From contig OZ242258.1 of assembly GCA_965207025.1 (NCBI GenBank), positions 1,488,001 to 1,552,000 of the forward strand: DNA of 64,000 bases, in the 5' to 3' direction. The DNA is from Bin87 sp034423595. GTDB taxonomy: Bacteria; Chloroflexota; Dehalococcoidia; Lucifugimonadales; UBA3495. The position numbers and the translations under genes are program-made. Position 1 is the first letter of the stretch, and each line of letters begins with the position of its first letter. The notes under the pieces are model-generated. The model worked only from the letters and a program-made list of their open reading frames with translations, ran no database searches and had not been told where the DNA came from. Shown piece after piece: positions 17,129 to 25,954 of this stretch.

Positions 17129-17143
17129 GAAGGCTTCTCGTAA

Positions 17144-18379
17144 TCAAACGGCGGTGAGGCCGGGCATGACTCCCTCTTTCTGGAAGGGGTCGGTGAGCTC
17201 CAGTTCCTCCCCGATTTCACGGAGAGCCGGCAGCACCTCCTGGCCCATGAGTTCGAGGCAACGCATGGTGTCCTCGTGGCTGATGGAGCCGTCGTTGGTC
17301 CACACGGCGAGGATGCCGGGGCGCATGTAGCTCAGCACCTCCCGCAGCTGGCTGACGACGGTTTCGGGGCTGCCGATGATCCAGCGTTTCGAGTCCAGAA
17401 TCTCGTCGTAGTGAGCCGAATCCAGGCCACCGACGCGGAACGGGTCGCTGCGGATCTGCTCGCGGAGGCGCAGGAAGCGCGGGTCGTCGCTGCGGCTGCC
17501 ATAGCCCACCGGCGAGGCATAGTCGCGCGGCAGCGGGATGCGGCCGACGCCGATGTTACCGACCATGTAGCCCTTGCCAACGTCGTATGCCTTTTCGTCG
17601 GTGTCCTGCACGTGGATGCGCACCAAGTACCCGAAGTTCTCGGGGCCGGGCTCGTAGCCGTGCTCGCGGGCGGCCTCAGTGTAGATGGACTTCATGTCCT
17701 GGGTGCCCTGCGGGTCGGTTTCCAGGAAGATGTAGGGGTAGTTGCGCTCAGCGCACCACACCAGGGTTTCGGGGCTGCCGGTGCCGGGTATCCAGACCGG
17801 CGGATGAGGCTTTTGTAGGGGAGTCTGGAAAGGATTGACGACGCGGAAGTGGTAGTGATCCCCCTCCCAACGGAACGGGCCGGGCGTGGTCCAGGTCTTG
17901 ATGACCAGGTCATGGGCTTCCTCGAACCGGGCGCGGTTGTGCAGCGGGTTGGTATTGGTGGCCAGGCTCTCGACGCCGGTGCCGCGCACGAATCCGGAAA
18001 CCAGCCGGCCGCCGGAAATCATGTCGATCTCCGCCAACTCTTCGGCCAGTCGGATGGGGTTGTCGAAGATGGGCAGGGGATTGCCCAACAACACGATCTT
18101 GGGCTTCTTGGTGTTGCGCGCCAGGATCGCGGCTTCCAGGTTCATCGTCGCGCCCAAACAGGTGGGCGTGTTGTGATGCTCGTTGAGCATCAGCCCGTCG
18201 AAGCCCACCTCCTCGGAGTACTCGTACTCGTCAAGGTACATGTTGTACAGGTAGTGGCCCTCTGAGGGGTCGAAGTTGGAGTTGGAGAAGGTAAGCCGCA
18301 CCGCCTCGTTGGGCGAGTTACGAACATCCTCCTCGGTATAGTTCACGTAAGCCCGTTCGGTAAAACGCATTAGGAACAT
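17144..18379 (-). CDS. LLM class flavin-dependent oxidoreductase (paralogue of 14506)
   Basis: A 411-residue luciferase-like monooxygenase. DEYEYSEEVGFDGLMLNEHH, NPLPIFDNPIRLAEELAEID, SGGRLVSGFVRGTG and KPHPPVWIPGTGSPET match the paralogue at 14506 nearly position for position. It is about 36 residues longer, mainly through a C-terminal extension (ELTDPFQKEGVMPGLTAV) and an insertion around VGRIPLPRDYASPVGYGSRS. The start at 18379 gives MFLMRFTERAYV. The substrate is unknown; the subgroup resembles alkane and alkanesulfonate-type FMN monooxygenases only in overall layout. Confidence 0.9.
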   Translation of the reverse strand: MFLMRFTERAYVNYTEEDVRNSPNEAVRLTFSNSNFDPSEGHYLYNMYLDEYEYSEEVGFDGLMLNEHHNTPTCLGATMNLEAAILARNTKKPKIVLLGNPLPIFDNPIRLAEELAEIDMISGGRLVSGFVRGTGVESLATNTNPLHNRARFEEAHDLVIKTWTTPGPFRWEGDHYHFRVVNPFQTPLQKPHPPVWIPGTGSPETLVWCAERNYPYIFLETDPQGTQDMKSIYTEAAREHGYEPGPENFGYLVRIHVQDTDEKAYDVGKGYMVGNIGVGRIPLPRDYASPVGYGSRSDDPRFLRLREQIRSDPFRVGGLDSAHYDEILDSKRWIIGSPETVVSQLREVLSYMRPGILAVWTNDGSISHEDTMRCLELMGQEVLPALREIGEELELTDPFQKEGVMPGLTAV

Positions 18380-18463
18380 GGGATGGCCTCCTTCTGTGGT
18401 TGGCCTAGATCAAGGGTCGTTTGTTGGGGGCAATCATACACCCGCCAAGGGGCGCCTGTCGGC

Positions 18464-19378
18464 CTAGATTTCTTCGGCGAAATAGTTTTCGTCGAGCTTC
18501 TTGATTTCGTAAGTGCGTTCGGTGACGACACCCACGCCGTGGCGGATCATTAGTAGCGCCAACTCGCGCCCTTCGACTAGTCGAATAGTCTCGTTTCGCT
18601 GAGATACGTTGGCGGCCGTCTGCTTGGCGGTGGCACTGAATTGGCTAGCAGTTATGAAGACGCCTTTCGTCGCGCCGTGCGCGATCATGCTACCCGCGAA
18701 GTTTCGTATCTCGGGTTCACCTACAGAACCAGAAGTGTAGCGTTTGGCTTGGACATAGACTTTCTCCAAGCCAAGTGCGTCCTGATTAATGATTCCGTCG
18801 ATCCCGCCGTCGCCGCTACGTCCAACTGCTCGGCCTTCTCCGTATCCCATTCGTTCGAGCAGTTCTACGACCAAACGCTCAAATCGATCAGGAGAAACGC
18901 CATTGATACTTGCCTGTAGTTCGCTCATCAATTCGTTGAGCGATTCATCAAATGCTGCCGCCATCAGTTCTGTCGGAGCGATTTCACTAAGCTCATCATC
19001 GTCATCTGTTGTTGGCAGTGGCGACGGACGTGGGTTATTCGGTTCGAGATTGCGCTGAAGGGCAACCAATTCCCCTCTAGCAATGGGTCCAGAGTGATCA
19101 GTTAAGAAACCCTTGCCTGCTTGGGTGATGAGAAAATGACCACGCTGAGGCCTGTCCAAAAGTCCCGCTGCACTCAATTTGAGCGCAGCGGAGGTTACCC
19201 TGTAGTCAAATTTGAGGGCCGTACCCGAACCGCCGAAAACTTCCAGTCGGTCCTCGTCGGAGACGTTGAGTCTGGAGGCGGCAGCTACAATCAATTGCTG
19301 CCGTGAGATTCTTGCATCCGATTCGGCGGCAATTTCCAGAACCGGGCGGTAGAAATCACGCTGTGGGGGAACCGCCAT
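18464..19378 (-). CDS. mrr: Mrr-like restriction endonuclease
   Basis: A 304-residue two-domain protein. Residues 1-95 form an Mrr_N-type winged helix (DFYRPVLEIAAESDARISRQ ... GLLDRPQRGHFLITQAG). An acidic linker follows, then residues 165-275 form the Mrr catalytic domain: LLERMGYGEGRAVGRSGDGG, then VYVQAKRY, the D...QxK version of the PD-(D/E)XK motif seen in Mrr. Mrr cuts modified or foreign DNA in E. coli. No methylase or other restriction subunit is adjacent, as expected for a type IV enzyme. It is tightly packed (3 bp) against the LLM gene downstream. Confidence 0.88.
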   Translation of the reverse strand: MAVPPQRDFYRPVLEIAAESDARISRQQLIVAAASRLNVSDEDRLEVFGGSGTALKFDYRVTSAALKLSAAGLLDRPQRGHFLITQAGKGFLTDHSGPIARGELVALQRNLEPNNPRPSPLPTTDDDDELSEIAPTELMAAAFDESLNELMSELQASINGVSPDRFERLVVELLERMGYGEGRAVGRSGDGGIDGIINQDALGLEKVYVQAKRYTSGSVGEPEIRNFAGSMIAHGATKGVFITASQFSATAKQTAANVSQRNETIRLVEGRELALLMIRHGVGVVTERTYEIKKLDENYFAEEI

Positions 19379-19381
19379 TCT

Positions 19382-20554
19382 CTAACTCCCCGTTGCCTGC
19401 TTTTTGAAGTGCGGTATCACCTCCGCCGCAAATCGCCCCATCTGGTCCTTGAACTGGTTGGTCGTAGCGCCCATGGGGAATGCGATCATTATCTGTTCCA
19501 GGCCGGGGTATTTGTCCTGCAACTCCTCCAAGTAGGCGATGGTGTCCTCGGGGCTGCCGGCGAACCAGGCGCGGTTGTCAATCACGTCCTGGAAGTTGGT
19601 GCCGGCGGCGATGTGGCGGGCCACCCCGCCGGGTCCCGTGGCCGAAATCTGCTGGTCGCTGTAGCGCAGCATACCCAGCGGGGCGGCGAACTTGACGTGC
19701 TCCTCAAAGAGGGGTTGCAACTGCCGGCGTGCGGCGGCGGTGGAGTCGTCCACCATCGCCCACAAGCCAATGCACAGCCCCTCGCCAAGCGCGAGATCGC
19801 GGCCGGCGCGCTGGTTGGCGGCCTGGTAGCGTTGGACCCATTCCTCGACGTACTGCTCGCCCGTGCCCAGGATCACTCCCTTGATACCCCACTTGGCCAT
19901 GAAGTCAAGGGCGCGATCCGACGCGCTGACCATAGGCTGCCACACGTCCACCGGGTGCGTCCGTGGCCGAGGGACCAGGGTGACTTCCTTGAGGTCGTAG
20001 CCGCGATACGGAATGTCCGGCGGGATGGTGTAATGCTTGCCCTGGTGGGAGAAGGCGTCGCTGTTGAAAGCCTTCATCATTATCTCGAACTGTTCCTCGA
20101 ACAGCTCGCGGTTGGCGTCACCGTCAATCATCGGAGCGCCGAAGGACTCCACTTCGCGAGTATGGTATCCGCGCCCGATGCCAAACACCACGCGGCCCTC
20201 GGTGAGAATGTCCACCATGGCAAAGTCCTCGGCCAGTCGAATGGGATGCCACATGGGCAAGATATTGAAGCCGCAGCCGAACTTGATCCGATTGGTGTGC
20301 TGAGCCAAGTACTGGCTCATTATGAGCAGGTTAGGGATGCACTCGTAGCCCTCGCGCTGGAAGTGGTGCTCAGCCATCCACAGGATGTCGAAACCAAGAT
20401 CGTCCAGGAACACAGCGGCCTCACGCGCAATGTCCAGCGCCAGGGAAAGCCGGTCGTTGTCGTACCAACGGTCGTTGGCCGGGATGCCGTCGAATCCGAT
20501 GCCGTCGCCCTCGAGCACGTGGCCGGCGTAAAGAACGGAAAAGTCTTTGATCAT
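19382..20554 (-). CDS. LLM class flavin-dependent oxidoreductase
   Basis: A 390-residue luciferase-like monooxygenase of the long subgroup. Segments are LDDLGFDILWMAEHHFQREG at about residues 48-67, GFNILPMWHPIRLAEDFAMVD, EGRVVFGIGRGYHTREVESFG, and a C-terminus with AGSPEDTIAYLEELQDKYPG that positions the last barrel helices. The EHH triplet after strand 2 is shared with the 14506 and 17144 enzymes, but overall similarity to them is lower. The substrate is not predictable. It is oriented toward the Mrr-like gene and divergent from serA. Confidence 0.88.
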   Translation of the reverse strand: MIKDFSVLYAGHVLEGDGIGFDGIPANDRWYDNDRLSLALDIAREAAVFLDDLGFDILWMAEHHFQREGYECIPNLLIMSQYLAQHTNRIKFGCGFNILPMWHPIRLAEDFAMVDILTEGRVVFGIGRGYHTREVESFGAPMIDGDANRELFEEQFEIMMKAFNSDAFSHQGKHYTIPPDIPYRGYDLKEVTLVPRPRTHPVDVWQPMVSASDRALDFMAKWGIKGVILGTGEQYVEEWVQRYQAANQRAGRDLALGEGLCIGLWAMVDDSTAAARRQLQPLFEEHVKFAAPLGMLRYSDQQISATGPGGVARHIAAGTNFQDVIDNRAWFAGSPEDTIAYLEELQDKYPGLEQIMIAFPMGATTNQFKDQMGRFAAEVIPHFKKQATGS

Positions 20555-20778
20555 GGAAATCGCCTCCGGGAACCGAGCGGTGGTGCGGGCCGCCGCGACG
20601 TTCGATACGAAACACCGCGGCTGACAATGAACTGGATCTGTGCTAATATGGCAATGCTACCATCGCAGGCAAAGACTGTCATTTCGTCCCGTATCGTGAG
20701 CCGCTAGCGGTAGCTGTCCACTCAAGTCTTACCAGCGTCCGGCCGATCGGGTCCCAGATTGGAGGAGGCTGATTTTTT

Positions 20779-22371
20779 ATGTCCAAAGTGCTCATTACCG
20801 ACAACGTGGCCGCCGAGGGCGTCGATTTGCTGAAAAAGCACGTTACCGTTGACGTCAAGCGCGGCCTTTCCCCCGACGAGCTCATTGCCACGATCCCCGA
20901 GTACGACGCCCTGGTGGTGCGCAGCGAGACCAGGGTCACCGAGCCGGTGATTGTCGCCGGGGATAATTTGCAGGTGGTCGCTCGTGCCGGCATCGGGGTG
21001 GACAACATCGACCTGGACGCCGCCACCCGGGCCGGCGTCGCGGTGGTCAACGCGCCCATCGGGAACACGGTGGCCGCCGCCGAGCATACTGTCGCCCTCA
21101 TGCTCGCCCTGGCGCGCAACGTTCCCCAGGCCTACGCCTCCATGAAGGAAGGACAGTGGCAGCGCTCCGCGTTCATGGGCATCGAGGTGCGCAACAAGAC
21201 GCTGGGCATCATTGGGTTGGGGCGCGTGGGATCCGAGGTCGCGCGCCGTGCGGCCAGCTTCGGGATGCGGCTCATCGCGTTCGATCCATTCGTCGCTCCG
21301 GACTTCGCTTCGCGCATGGGAGTCGCCGTGATGTCGCTGGAAGAAGTCCTGGCGCAGTCCGACTTCATCACCCTGCACACCCCACTGACAGCAGGCACGA
21401 CGAAGCTCATCTCAACCCCGCAGTTGTCCATGATGAAACCCGGCGCACGCCTGATCAACGTGGCCCGGGGCGAACTGGTGGACGAGGATGCGCTGCTGGA
21501 AGCCTTGGAAAACGAGCAACTTGCCGGCGCGGCCCTGGACGTTTTTACCAACGAGCCGCCCGGCGACCTGCCGCTCCTGAAGCATCCCCGGCTGGTCGCG
21601 ACACCGCACCTGGGCGCGTCCACCCAGGAAGCGCAGCGCGAGGTCGCCATCGAAGCAGCCGAGCAGGTGCTGGCCGTGCTGGACGGCAAGCCAGCCCGTA
21701 ACACCGTCAACGCCCCGTTCGTGCCGCCCGAAGTCCACGCCATCCTAGCCCCCTACGTACCGGTAGCCTCCATGGTGGGACGATTGCTGACCAGCATGGC
21801 ACGGGGGCAGTTCGTTGGCATCACCCTCCGCTACCAGGGCGAAATTGCCGAGCATAACACGGCCATCCTGAAGGCGGCGGCGCTGGTGGGCCTGCTTGGG
21901 CAGGTCAGCGGCGAGGCGGTCAACATGATTAACGCGCCGGTGCTGGCGCAGCAGCGTGGCCTGCAAATCACCGAGCAAACATCGGCCGACAGCCGGGAGT
22001 ACGGCAGCCTGATTTCCGCCACATTGCACACCCAGGTAAGGGGTTCCGGCAGCGACGACCTGACCATCGCCGGTACCTCTCTACGCGACGAACCCCACCT
22101 GGTGCGCGTCAACAACTACTGGATGGACGTTGCGCCGTCCGCGCCCTACATGCTGTTCGTTGACAACCAGGACCAGCCCGGCATCATTGGAGCGGTGGGC
22201 ACCACCGCCGGCCGGCACAACATCAACATCAGTTTCATGGAAGTGGGCCGCATCGCCCCCCGCGGACAAGCGATGATGGTCGTGGGGCTGGACGATCCCC
22301 TCTCCGACGACGTGCTGGCCGAAATCAAGGCGCTGCCGCAAGTGGACGACGCCCGGGTCGTGGCGATGTAG
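20779..22371 (+). CDS. serA: D-3-phosphoglycerate dehydrogenase
   Basis: A 530-residue enzyme of the long bacterial type, catalysing the first step of phosphorylated serine synthesis (3-phosphoglycerate to 3-phosphohydroxypyruvate with NAD). The substrate-binding domain holds VVRSETRVTEPVI, and the Rossmann motif GLGRVG is at residues 146-151. Catalytic residues sit in NVARGELVDE (Arg), DVFTNEPP (Glu) and TPHLGAST (His). After residue 320 come the intervening ASB domain and a C-terminal ACT domain (PYMLFVDNQDQPGIIGAVGT), where serine feedback would act. Length and domain order match the family. It is a single gene followed by a strong hairpin at 22444. Confidence 0.96.
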   Translation: MSKVLITDNVAAEGVDLLKKHVTVDVKRGLSPDELIATIPEYDALVVRSETRVTEPVIVAGDNLQVVARAGIGVDNIDLDAATRAGVAVVNAPIGNTVAAAEHTVALMLALARNVPQAYASMKEGQWQRSAFMGIEVRNKTLGIIGLGRVGSEVARRAASFGMRLIAFDPFVAPDFASRMGVAVMSLEEVLAQSDFITLHTPLTAGTTKLISTPQLSMMKPGARLINVARGELVDEDALLEALENEQLAGAALDVFTNEPPGDLPLLKHPRLVATPHLGASTQEAQREVAIEAAEQVLAVLDGKPARNTVNAPFVPPEVHAILAPYVPVASMVGRLLTSMARGQFVGITLRYQGEIAEHNTAILKAAALVGLLGQVSGEAVNMINAPVLAQQRGLQITEQTSADSREYGSLISATLHTQVRGSGSDDLTIAGTSLRDEPHLVRVNNYWMDVAPSAPYMLFVDNQDQPGIIGAVGTTAGRHNINISFMEVGRIAPRGQAMMVVGLDDPLSDDVLAEIKALPQVDDARVVAM

Positions 22372-22443
22372 CGATTGGGGTCGGCGGTCAGGACTGCGGC
22401 GCAACGGATTGCTTGGACGTGGCAGGGCAGAATGGACAAATCG

Positions 22444-22480
22444 GTTTCACCCCTGTAAAAATGCAGGGGTGAAACTTTAT
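22444..22480 (+). terminator. Rho-independent terminator downstream of serA
   Basis: A perfect 12-bp stem GTTTCACCCCTG/CAGGGGTGAAAC with an 8-base A-rich loop at 22444-22475, followed by TTTAT. It lies 73 bp after the serA stop and before the next gene's GTG. Confidence 0.8.
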
Positions 22481-22503
22481 CGCTACCGTCCGGAGAATAT
22501 GTC

Positions 22504-22995
22504 GTGAACGCGCCACAACACGCCTTTACGGACGACCAGGTGGTTGCAGCTATCCGCGCCGCCTACGCCCCTCGTTGGGATACCTCACTGTCCGAGGAAG
22601 ACGCGGCGGCGCACTCGGCAACCTACCGCGCCAACCTGGCCCACTACCGGCAACATGTTCAGCGCAGCCTGGACGAAAGCGATTATCTGCAAGCCGCCGA
22701 AAAATCCTGGGGCGCTTTCACGCAGGTTATCAAAGCCATCGGCGCCGACCACCGGATAAAACTGTCCAGCCACGTGGGAATCTACCGGGTTGCCGGCGAA
22801 TTGGCTTCCCTGGTCGGGCAATTGGATCCGGATTCGGAGAACGCTTTGAATGATGCGGCCACTCTCGTTCACAGCCTGCACGGTCATTTCTACGAAAACG
22901 ACCTGACTGATGCAATGGTAACCCGGTCGGCAGCCGCCGTCAGCAGTGGCATTGACCTGCTGCAGGACTATTTCGCGCCCCGATCCGAACGCTAA
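22504..22995 (+). CDS. PaREP1-like (HEPN-type) protein
   Basis: A 163-residue all-alpha protein. The segment AAEKSWGAFTQVIKAIGADH and the later LVHSLHGHFYEND match the conserved core of the PaREP1 family, a group related to HEPN-type helical proteins. Characterised function is lacking; HEPN-like proteins often bind or cut nucleotides or RNA, but no RxxxxH RNase motif is evident. The GTG start at 22504 is the first in frame after the serA terminator. It lies 44 bp before a ketopantoate-reductase-like gene on the same strand. Confidence 0.7.
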   Translation: MNAPQHAFTDDQVVAAIRAAYAPRWDTSLSEEDAAAHSATYRANLAHYRQHVQRSLDESDYLQAAEKSWGAFTQVIKAIGADHRIKLSSHVGIYRVAGELASLVGQLDPDSENALNDAATLVHSLHGHFYENDLTDAMVTRSAAAVSSGIDLLQDYFAPRSER

Positions 22996-23039
22996 TTCCT
23001 GTCATTCATAAAACCACAAACCACCTCGGAGATGACACT

Positions 23040-24092
23040 ATGGCAGACCGCATCGCAATTATGGGCCCCGGCGCCGTGGGCAGCTACGTGGGCGCTTTTC
23101 TCGTACAGGCCGGCGAGGACGACATCACTTTCATCGACATGTGGCCGGAACACGTCGAAAAAATGCGCGCCGAGGGGCTGCGGGCCAGCGGCAGCCAGGG
23201 CGATTTCACCGTGCCCGTCAACGCCATGCACCTCACCGACGCCCAGAACATCACGGAACCCTTTGACTACGCTTTCATCACGGTCAAGTCCTACGACACC
23301 GAGTGGGCCACTCACTTCATCAAGCGTTACGTCAAAGACGACGGCGCGTTCGTGTCAATTCAGAACTGCTGGAACGACCCCACGATTGCCAACATCGTCG
23401 GCCCTGAGCGACAGCTGGGCTGCATCGCCTCGCACATCGAGGTTGCTCTCTGGGAGCCGGCCCACGTGAATCGCGGCGGCGCGCCGGGCCGCGATCATGG
23501 TCATACAGTCTTCCGGGTAGGCGAGTACACCGGAGCCATTACGGCACGGTCGGAAGCCCTCGCCGCCAAACTGGACCATATCGATGCCGCGTATGCCACC
23601 GACAATCTGCCCGGTGAGCGGTGGGCCAAACTGTGCCAGAACGGTATGGGAAACGCCATTTCCGCCATGAGCCAGCTGGGCAGCCAGGAAATGGCCGGCG
23701 ACGCCCGCATCCGAAGGATCCGCATCAACCTGGCCAAAGAAGGGGCGCAAGTGGGTCTCGCGCAAGGACTCAAGGTCGTGGAAATCAACGGCACGCCGGC
23801 CGAGTTCTGGGCTGACGCCGACAAGGGCCACGTTTTTGAGGAACTGGACGGCAAGCTGTCCCAGGCCGGCGGCCGCGTCAACTGGCTGGCATCCATGGCT
23901 CAGGACGTCCATAAGCGCCGCAGGTCGGAAGTGGACTTTATGAACGGGCTGATCTGCGAGAAAGGCCGGGAGACGGGAGTCGCCACGCCATACCACGACG
24001 CCATAGTGGAAGCAATGCGCCTGGTGGACAGCAAGGACATCGATCCGGGCCCCGAGAACGTGGATCGCATCATCCGCGCCGTCGAAAGCTAA
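23040..24092 (+). CDS. Ketopantoate reductase family (ApbA/PanE-like) protein
   Basis: A 350-residue NAD(P)-dependent reductase of the 2-dehydropantoate 2-reductase fold. The N-terminal Rossmann motif GPGAVGSYVGAFL is at about residues 9-21, and the catalytic lysine lies in GERWAKLCQNGMGNAISAM. The all-alpha C-terminal domain contains VATPYHDAIVEAM, which resembles the family's active-site helix. It is about 45 residues longer than E. coli PanE, with an insertion around NRGGAPGRDHGHT. It may be a true PanE for CoA synthesis or a paralogue acting on another 2-oxo acid; no other pan gene is near. Confidence 0.85.
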   Translation: MADRIAIMGPGAVGSYVGAFLVQAGEDDITFIDMWPEHVEKMRAEGLRASGSQGDFTVPVNAMHLTDAQNITEPFDYAFITVKSYDTEWATHFIKRYVKDDGAFVSIQNCWNDPTIANIVGPERQLGCIASHIEVALWEPAHVNRGGAPGRDHGHTVFRVGEYTGAITARSEALAAKLDHIDAAYATDNLPGERWAKLCQNGMGNAISAMSQLGSQEMAGDARIRRIRINLAKEGAQVGLAQGLKVVEINGTPAEFWADADKGHVFEELDGKLSQAGGRVNWLASMAQDVHKRRRSEVDFMNGLICEKGRETGVATPYHDAIVEAMRLVDSKDIDPGPENVDRIIRAVES

Positions 24093-24115
24093 CCGTCGCC
24101 TGTAGGCCATTCGAT

Positions 24116-24152
24116 CCCCTCTCCCTTGACGGGAGAGGGTCGGCGTGAGGGC
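24116..24152. repeat. CCCTCTCCC/GGGAGAGGG intergenic repeat, copy B
   Basis: CCCCTCTCCCTTGACGGGAG forms the same 9-bp hairpin as copy A, followed by GGTCGGCGTGAGGGCG, a slightly diverged tail. It lies between two plus-strand genes, just before the ribosome-binding site of the next gene. Confidence 0.8.
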
Positions 24153-24170
24153 GCAGAAGGAAGGTTAACC

Positions 24171-24659
24171 ATGTACATCACTGTTGAACCGGCCGGCCTG
24201 ATGATGCACACCGTAAAGTTGGTATTCGACCCGTCCGATCCGGCGTCGGAAGACCAGCAGGTGCGGGACTATCTCAATGAGCACGAACTTGAGCCGCGCT
24301 ACCACTGGTTCGCCGAGATCGAAGGGCTGGAAGGCCGCGAATGCGAGATCATGCAGTTTGGCGGGTGTTACTTGGGGCGCAATCTCCAAAACATCGGCTT
24401 GATCCAGCGGCGGGTGGTCGAGGAAGAGTTGCTGACCGCAGAGATCCAGCGACACGTTGATGCCGGCAACCTGGCCGACCTTGCCCTGGCGCCGGAATCC
24501 CAGCGGCGGGACGCTATCGCCACCCTGGTCGAGGAGTTCCGCGTGGAGGATAGCTTCTCGCAGGACGAGGCCGGCGAACTGAGGGCGACTCTGGACGCCA
24601 CCGCATTGCTGGACGCCACCGCCCGCGCTCTGGCCGAAGCGGGCACAACGCAGGAATGA
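24171..24659 (+). CDS. Hypothetical protein, upstream partner of the carbonic anhydrase gene
   Basis: A 162-residue protein that is not recognised. The ATG at 24171 follows AAGGAAGG. The N-terminal half is mixed alpha/beta (MYITVEPAGLMMHTVKLVFD, then HWFAEIEGLEGRECEIMQFG). The second half is helical and acidic, ending in Ala/Thr-rich helices (LRATLDATALLDATARALAE). It contains a C-x12-C pair but no known metal motif, signal peptide or membrane segment. Only 4 bp separate it from the alpha carbonic anhydrase gene, so the two are probably one transcript, but no functional link is known. Confidence 0.7.
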   Translation: MYITVEPAGLMMHTVKLVFDPSDPASEDQQVRDYLNEHELEPRYHWFAEIEGLEGRECEIMQFGGCYLGRNLQNIGLIQRRVVEEELLTAEIQRHVDAGNLADLALAPESQRRDAIATLVEEFRVEDSFSQDEAGELRATLDATALLDATARALAEAGTTQE

Positions 24660-24663
24660 TCGC

Positions 24664-25353
24664 ATGACCACCGAAGCCGCCCACTGGGGATACGCTGGAT
24701 CAGAGGGTCCCGAACACTGGGGTTGTCTTTCGGAGACGTACCGTCCCTGCTCCGAAGGCGTCGAGCAGTCGCCGGTCAATATCACCGACTGCGTTGCTTC
24801 GGAAGGAACCCGCATTGCGTTCGCATACTCGGGCCGGGCCATAGCCGCTCGCAACAACGGGCACACGGTGTACTTGGACTTCCCTCCAGGCAGCATTCTT
24901 GACGCCGGCGCATCGCGTTACGAGTTGCAGGGAGTCCATTACCACTCGCCGGGCGAGCATCAAATCAACGGCGAGAGTTTTGCCGCCGAGTTGCACCTGG
25001 TCCATCAGGACACGGGCGGGAATCTGGCGGTTGTTGGATTGCTGTTTAGCTTGGGGGAGCCTTCGCCGCTGGTGCAGACATTGTTGGACGCCGCGCCGCA
25101 AACCGTTGGCTCGGTTGCCCTGCAAGACGGGCCATCCGCCGCTGACCACGTTCCGGCCTCGCTGGACTACTTTGGGTACGACGGATCGTTGACCACGCCG
25201 CCCTGCTCTGAAGGAGTCCGGTGGATCGTAATGCAGTCAGTCGGCAGGGTGTCCGAGGCACAGGTGGAGCGGTTGCGGACGCTTACGGGCGGTCCCAACA
25301 ATCGCCCGGTACAGCCTATCGGAGAACGGGAAATCCTGGCGGTTTCGCGGTGA
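24664..25353 (+). CDS. Alpha-type carbonic anhydrase without signal peptide
   Basis: A 229-residue alpha carbonic anhydrase, interconverting CO2 and bicarbonate at a zinc site. HWGY at 7-10, QSPVNI at 35-40, the zinc ligands in HYHSPGEH (His92, His94) and ELHLVH (His111), and TTPPCSEGVRW near residue 180 all match the family. Bacterial alpha enzymes normally carry a signal peptide and act in the periplasm or outside. Here the conserved HWGY begins seven residues after the start and no in-frame upstream extension encodes a hydrophobic leader, so a cytoplasmic location is inferred. Confidence 0.93.
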   Translation: MTTEAAHWGYAGSEGPEHWGCLSETYRPCSEGVEQSPVNITDCVASEGTRIAFAYSGRAIAARNNGHTVYLDFPPGSILDAGASRYELQGVHYHSPGEHQINGESFAAELHLVHQDTGGNLAVVGLLFSLGEPSPLVQTLLDAAPQTVGSVALQDGPSAADHVPASLDYFGYDGSLTTPPCSEGVRWIVMQSVGRVSEAQVERLRTLTGGPNNRPVQPIGEREILAVSR

Positions 25354-25394
25354 AACCCCTCGTACCGGGGATTTACAGAGTACACGCAATAAAA

Positions 25395-25468
25395 TGGAGC
25401 GGGCGATGGGAATCGAACCCACGTAGCCAGCTTGGAAGGCTGGGGCTTTACCACTAAGCTACGCCCGC
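25395..25468 (-). tRNA. tRNA-Gly (anticodon TCC)
   Basis: On the minus strand the acceptor arms GCGGGCG and CGCCCGC pair fully. The D arm follows, then the anticodon stem CCAGC/GCTGG with loop CTTCCAA (anticodon TCC), and the T arm with GTTCGATTC. The CCA end is encoded (TGG at 25395-25397). The gene reads glycine GGA/GGG codons. It lies between two plus-strand genes on the opposite strand. Confidence 0.96.
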
Positions 25469-25479
25469 TCAGCGCATTC

Positions 25480-25485
25480 ATTATA
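25480..25485 (-). promoter_or_regulatory. Candidate -10 box for tRNA-Gly
   Basis: The minus strand reads a consensus TATAAT at 25485-25480, 12 bases before the tRNA 5' end. No good -35 hexamer is seen at 17-bp spacing; that position would fall inside the start of the plus-strand gene at 25490. Confidence 0.45.
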
Positions 25486-25489
25486 CCTT

Positions 25490-25954
25490 ATGCCCAAAAC
25501 CATCTACCTCGCAAACCCATACGGTTTCTCGACCCAGCAGAAGGAAACCCTTTTGCCACCCATCATCGCCGCCTTGGCAAGCCTGGGCCTGGAGGTATGG
25601 GAGCCATTCGCCCGAAACAATCAGGTGGACTTTCAGCAAGCCGGCTGGGCATACCGGGTCGGCCAACAGGACTACGCAGACGTGGTAGCGGCAGATGGCA
25701 TATTTGCGGTGGTGAACGGCGTCCCTCCGGACGAGGGCGTGATGATTGAACTGGGCATGGCCATTGCCCTGGGCAAGCCTACTTTCCTGTTCCGGGACGA
25801 TTTCCGCCGCGCCACCGACAGCGAGGAGTACCCTCTCAATCTGATGCTCTTCACCGGAATGCCCGAACAGAACTGGCAGGACTACTACTACACCACCGTG
25901 GACGAAATCACCGACCGGGCCAAAGCCCTGGCGCAATGGGCTGCTGCATGCTGA
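25490..25954 (+). CDS. Nucleoside 2-deoxyribosyltransferase family protein
   Basis: A 154-residue Rossmann-like protein. It begins MPKTIYLANPYGFS, the usual nucleotide-binding first strand, and the active-site motif DEGVMIELGMAIALGKP (about residues 81-97) contains the expected catalytic glutamate. Family enzymes exchange bases between deoxynucleosides or hydrolyse nucleotides. Its stop overlaps the next gene by 7 bases, which suggests translational coupling with the nitronate monooxygenase. Whether it is a true transferase or an N-glycosidase relative cannot be decided. Confidence 0.85.
   Translation: MPKTIYLANPYGFSTQQKETLLPPIIAALASLGLEVWEPFARNNQVDFQQAGWAYRVGQQDYADVVAADGIFAVVNGVPPDEGVMIELGMAIALGKPTFLFRDDFRRATDSEEYPLNLMLFTGMPEQNWQDYYYTTVDEITDRAKALAQWAAAC

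Noticed and set aside
19409..20707. 432-codon plus-strand frame opposite an LLM gene
   Set aside because: The minus strand encodes a full LLM protein; the plus-strand translation has no family features.
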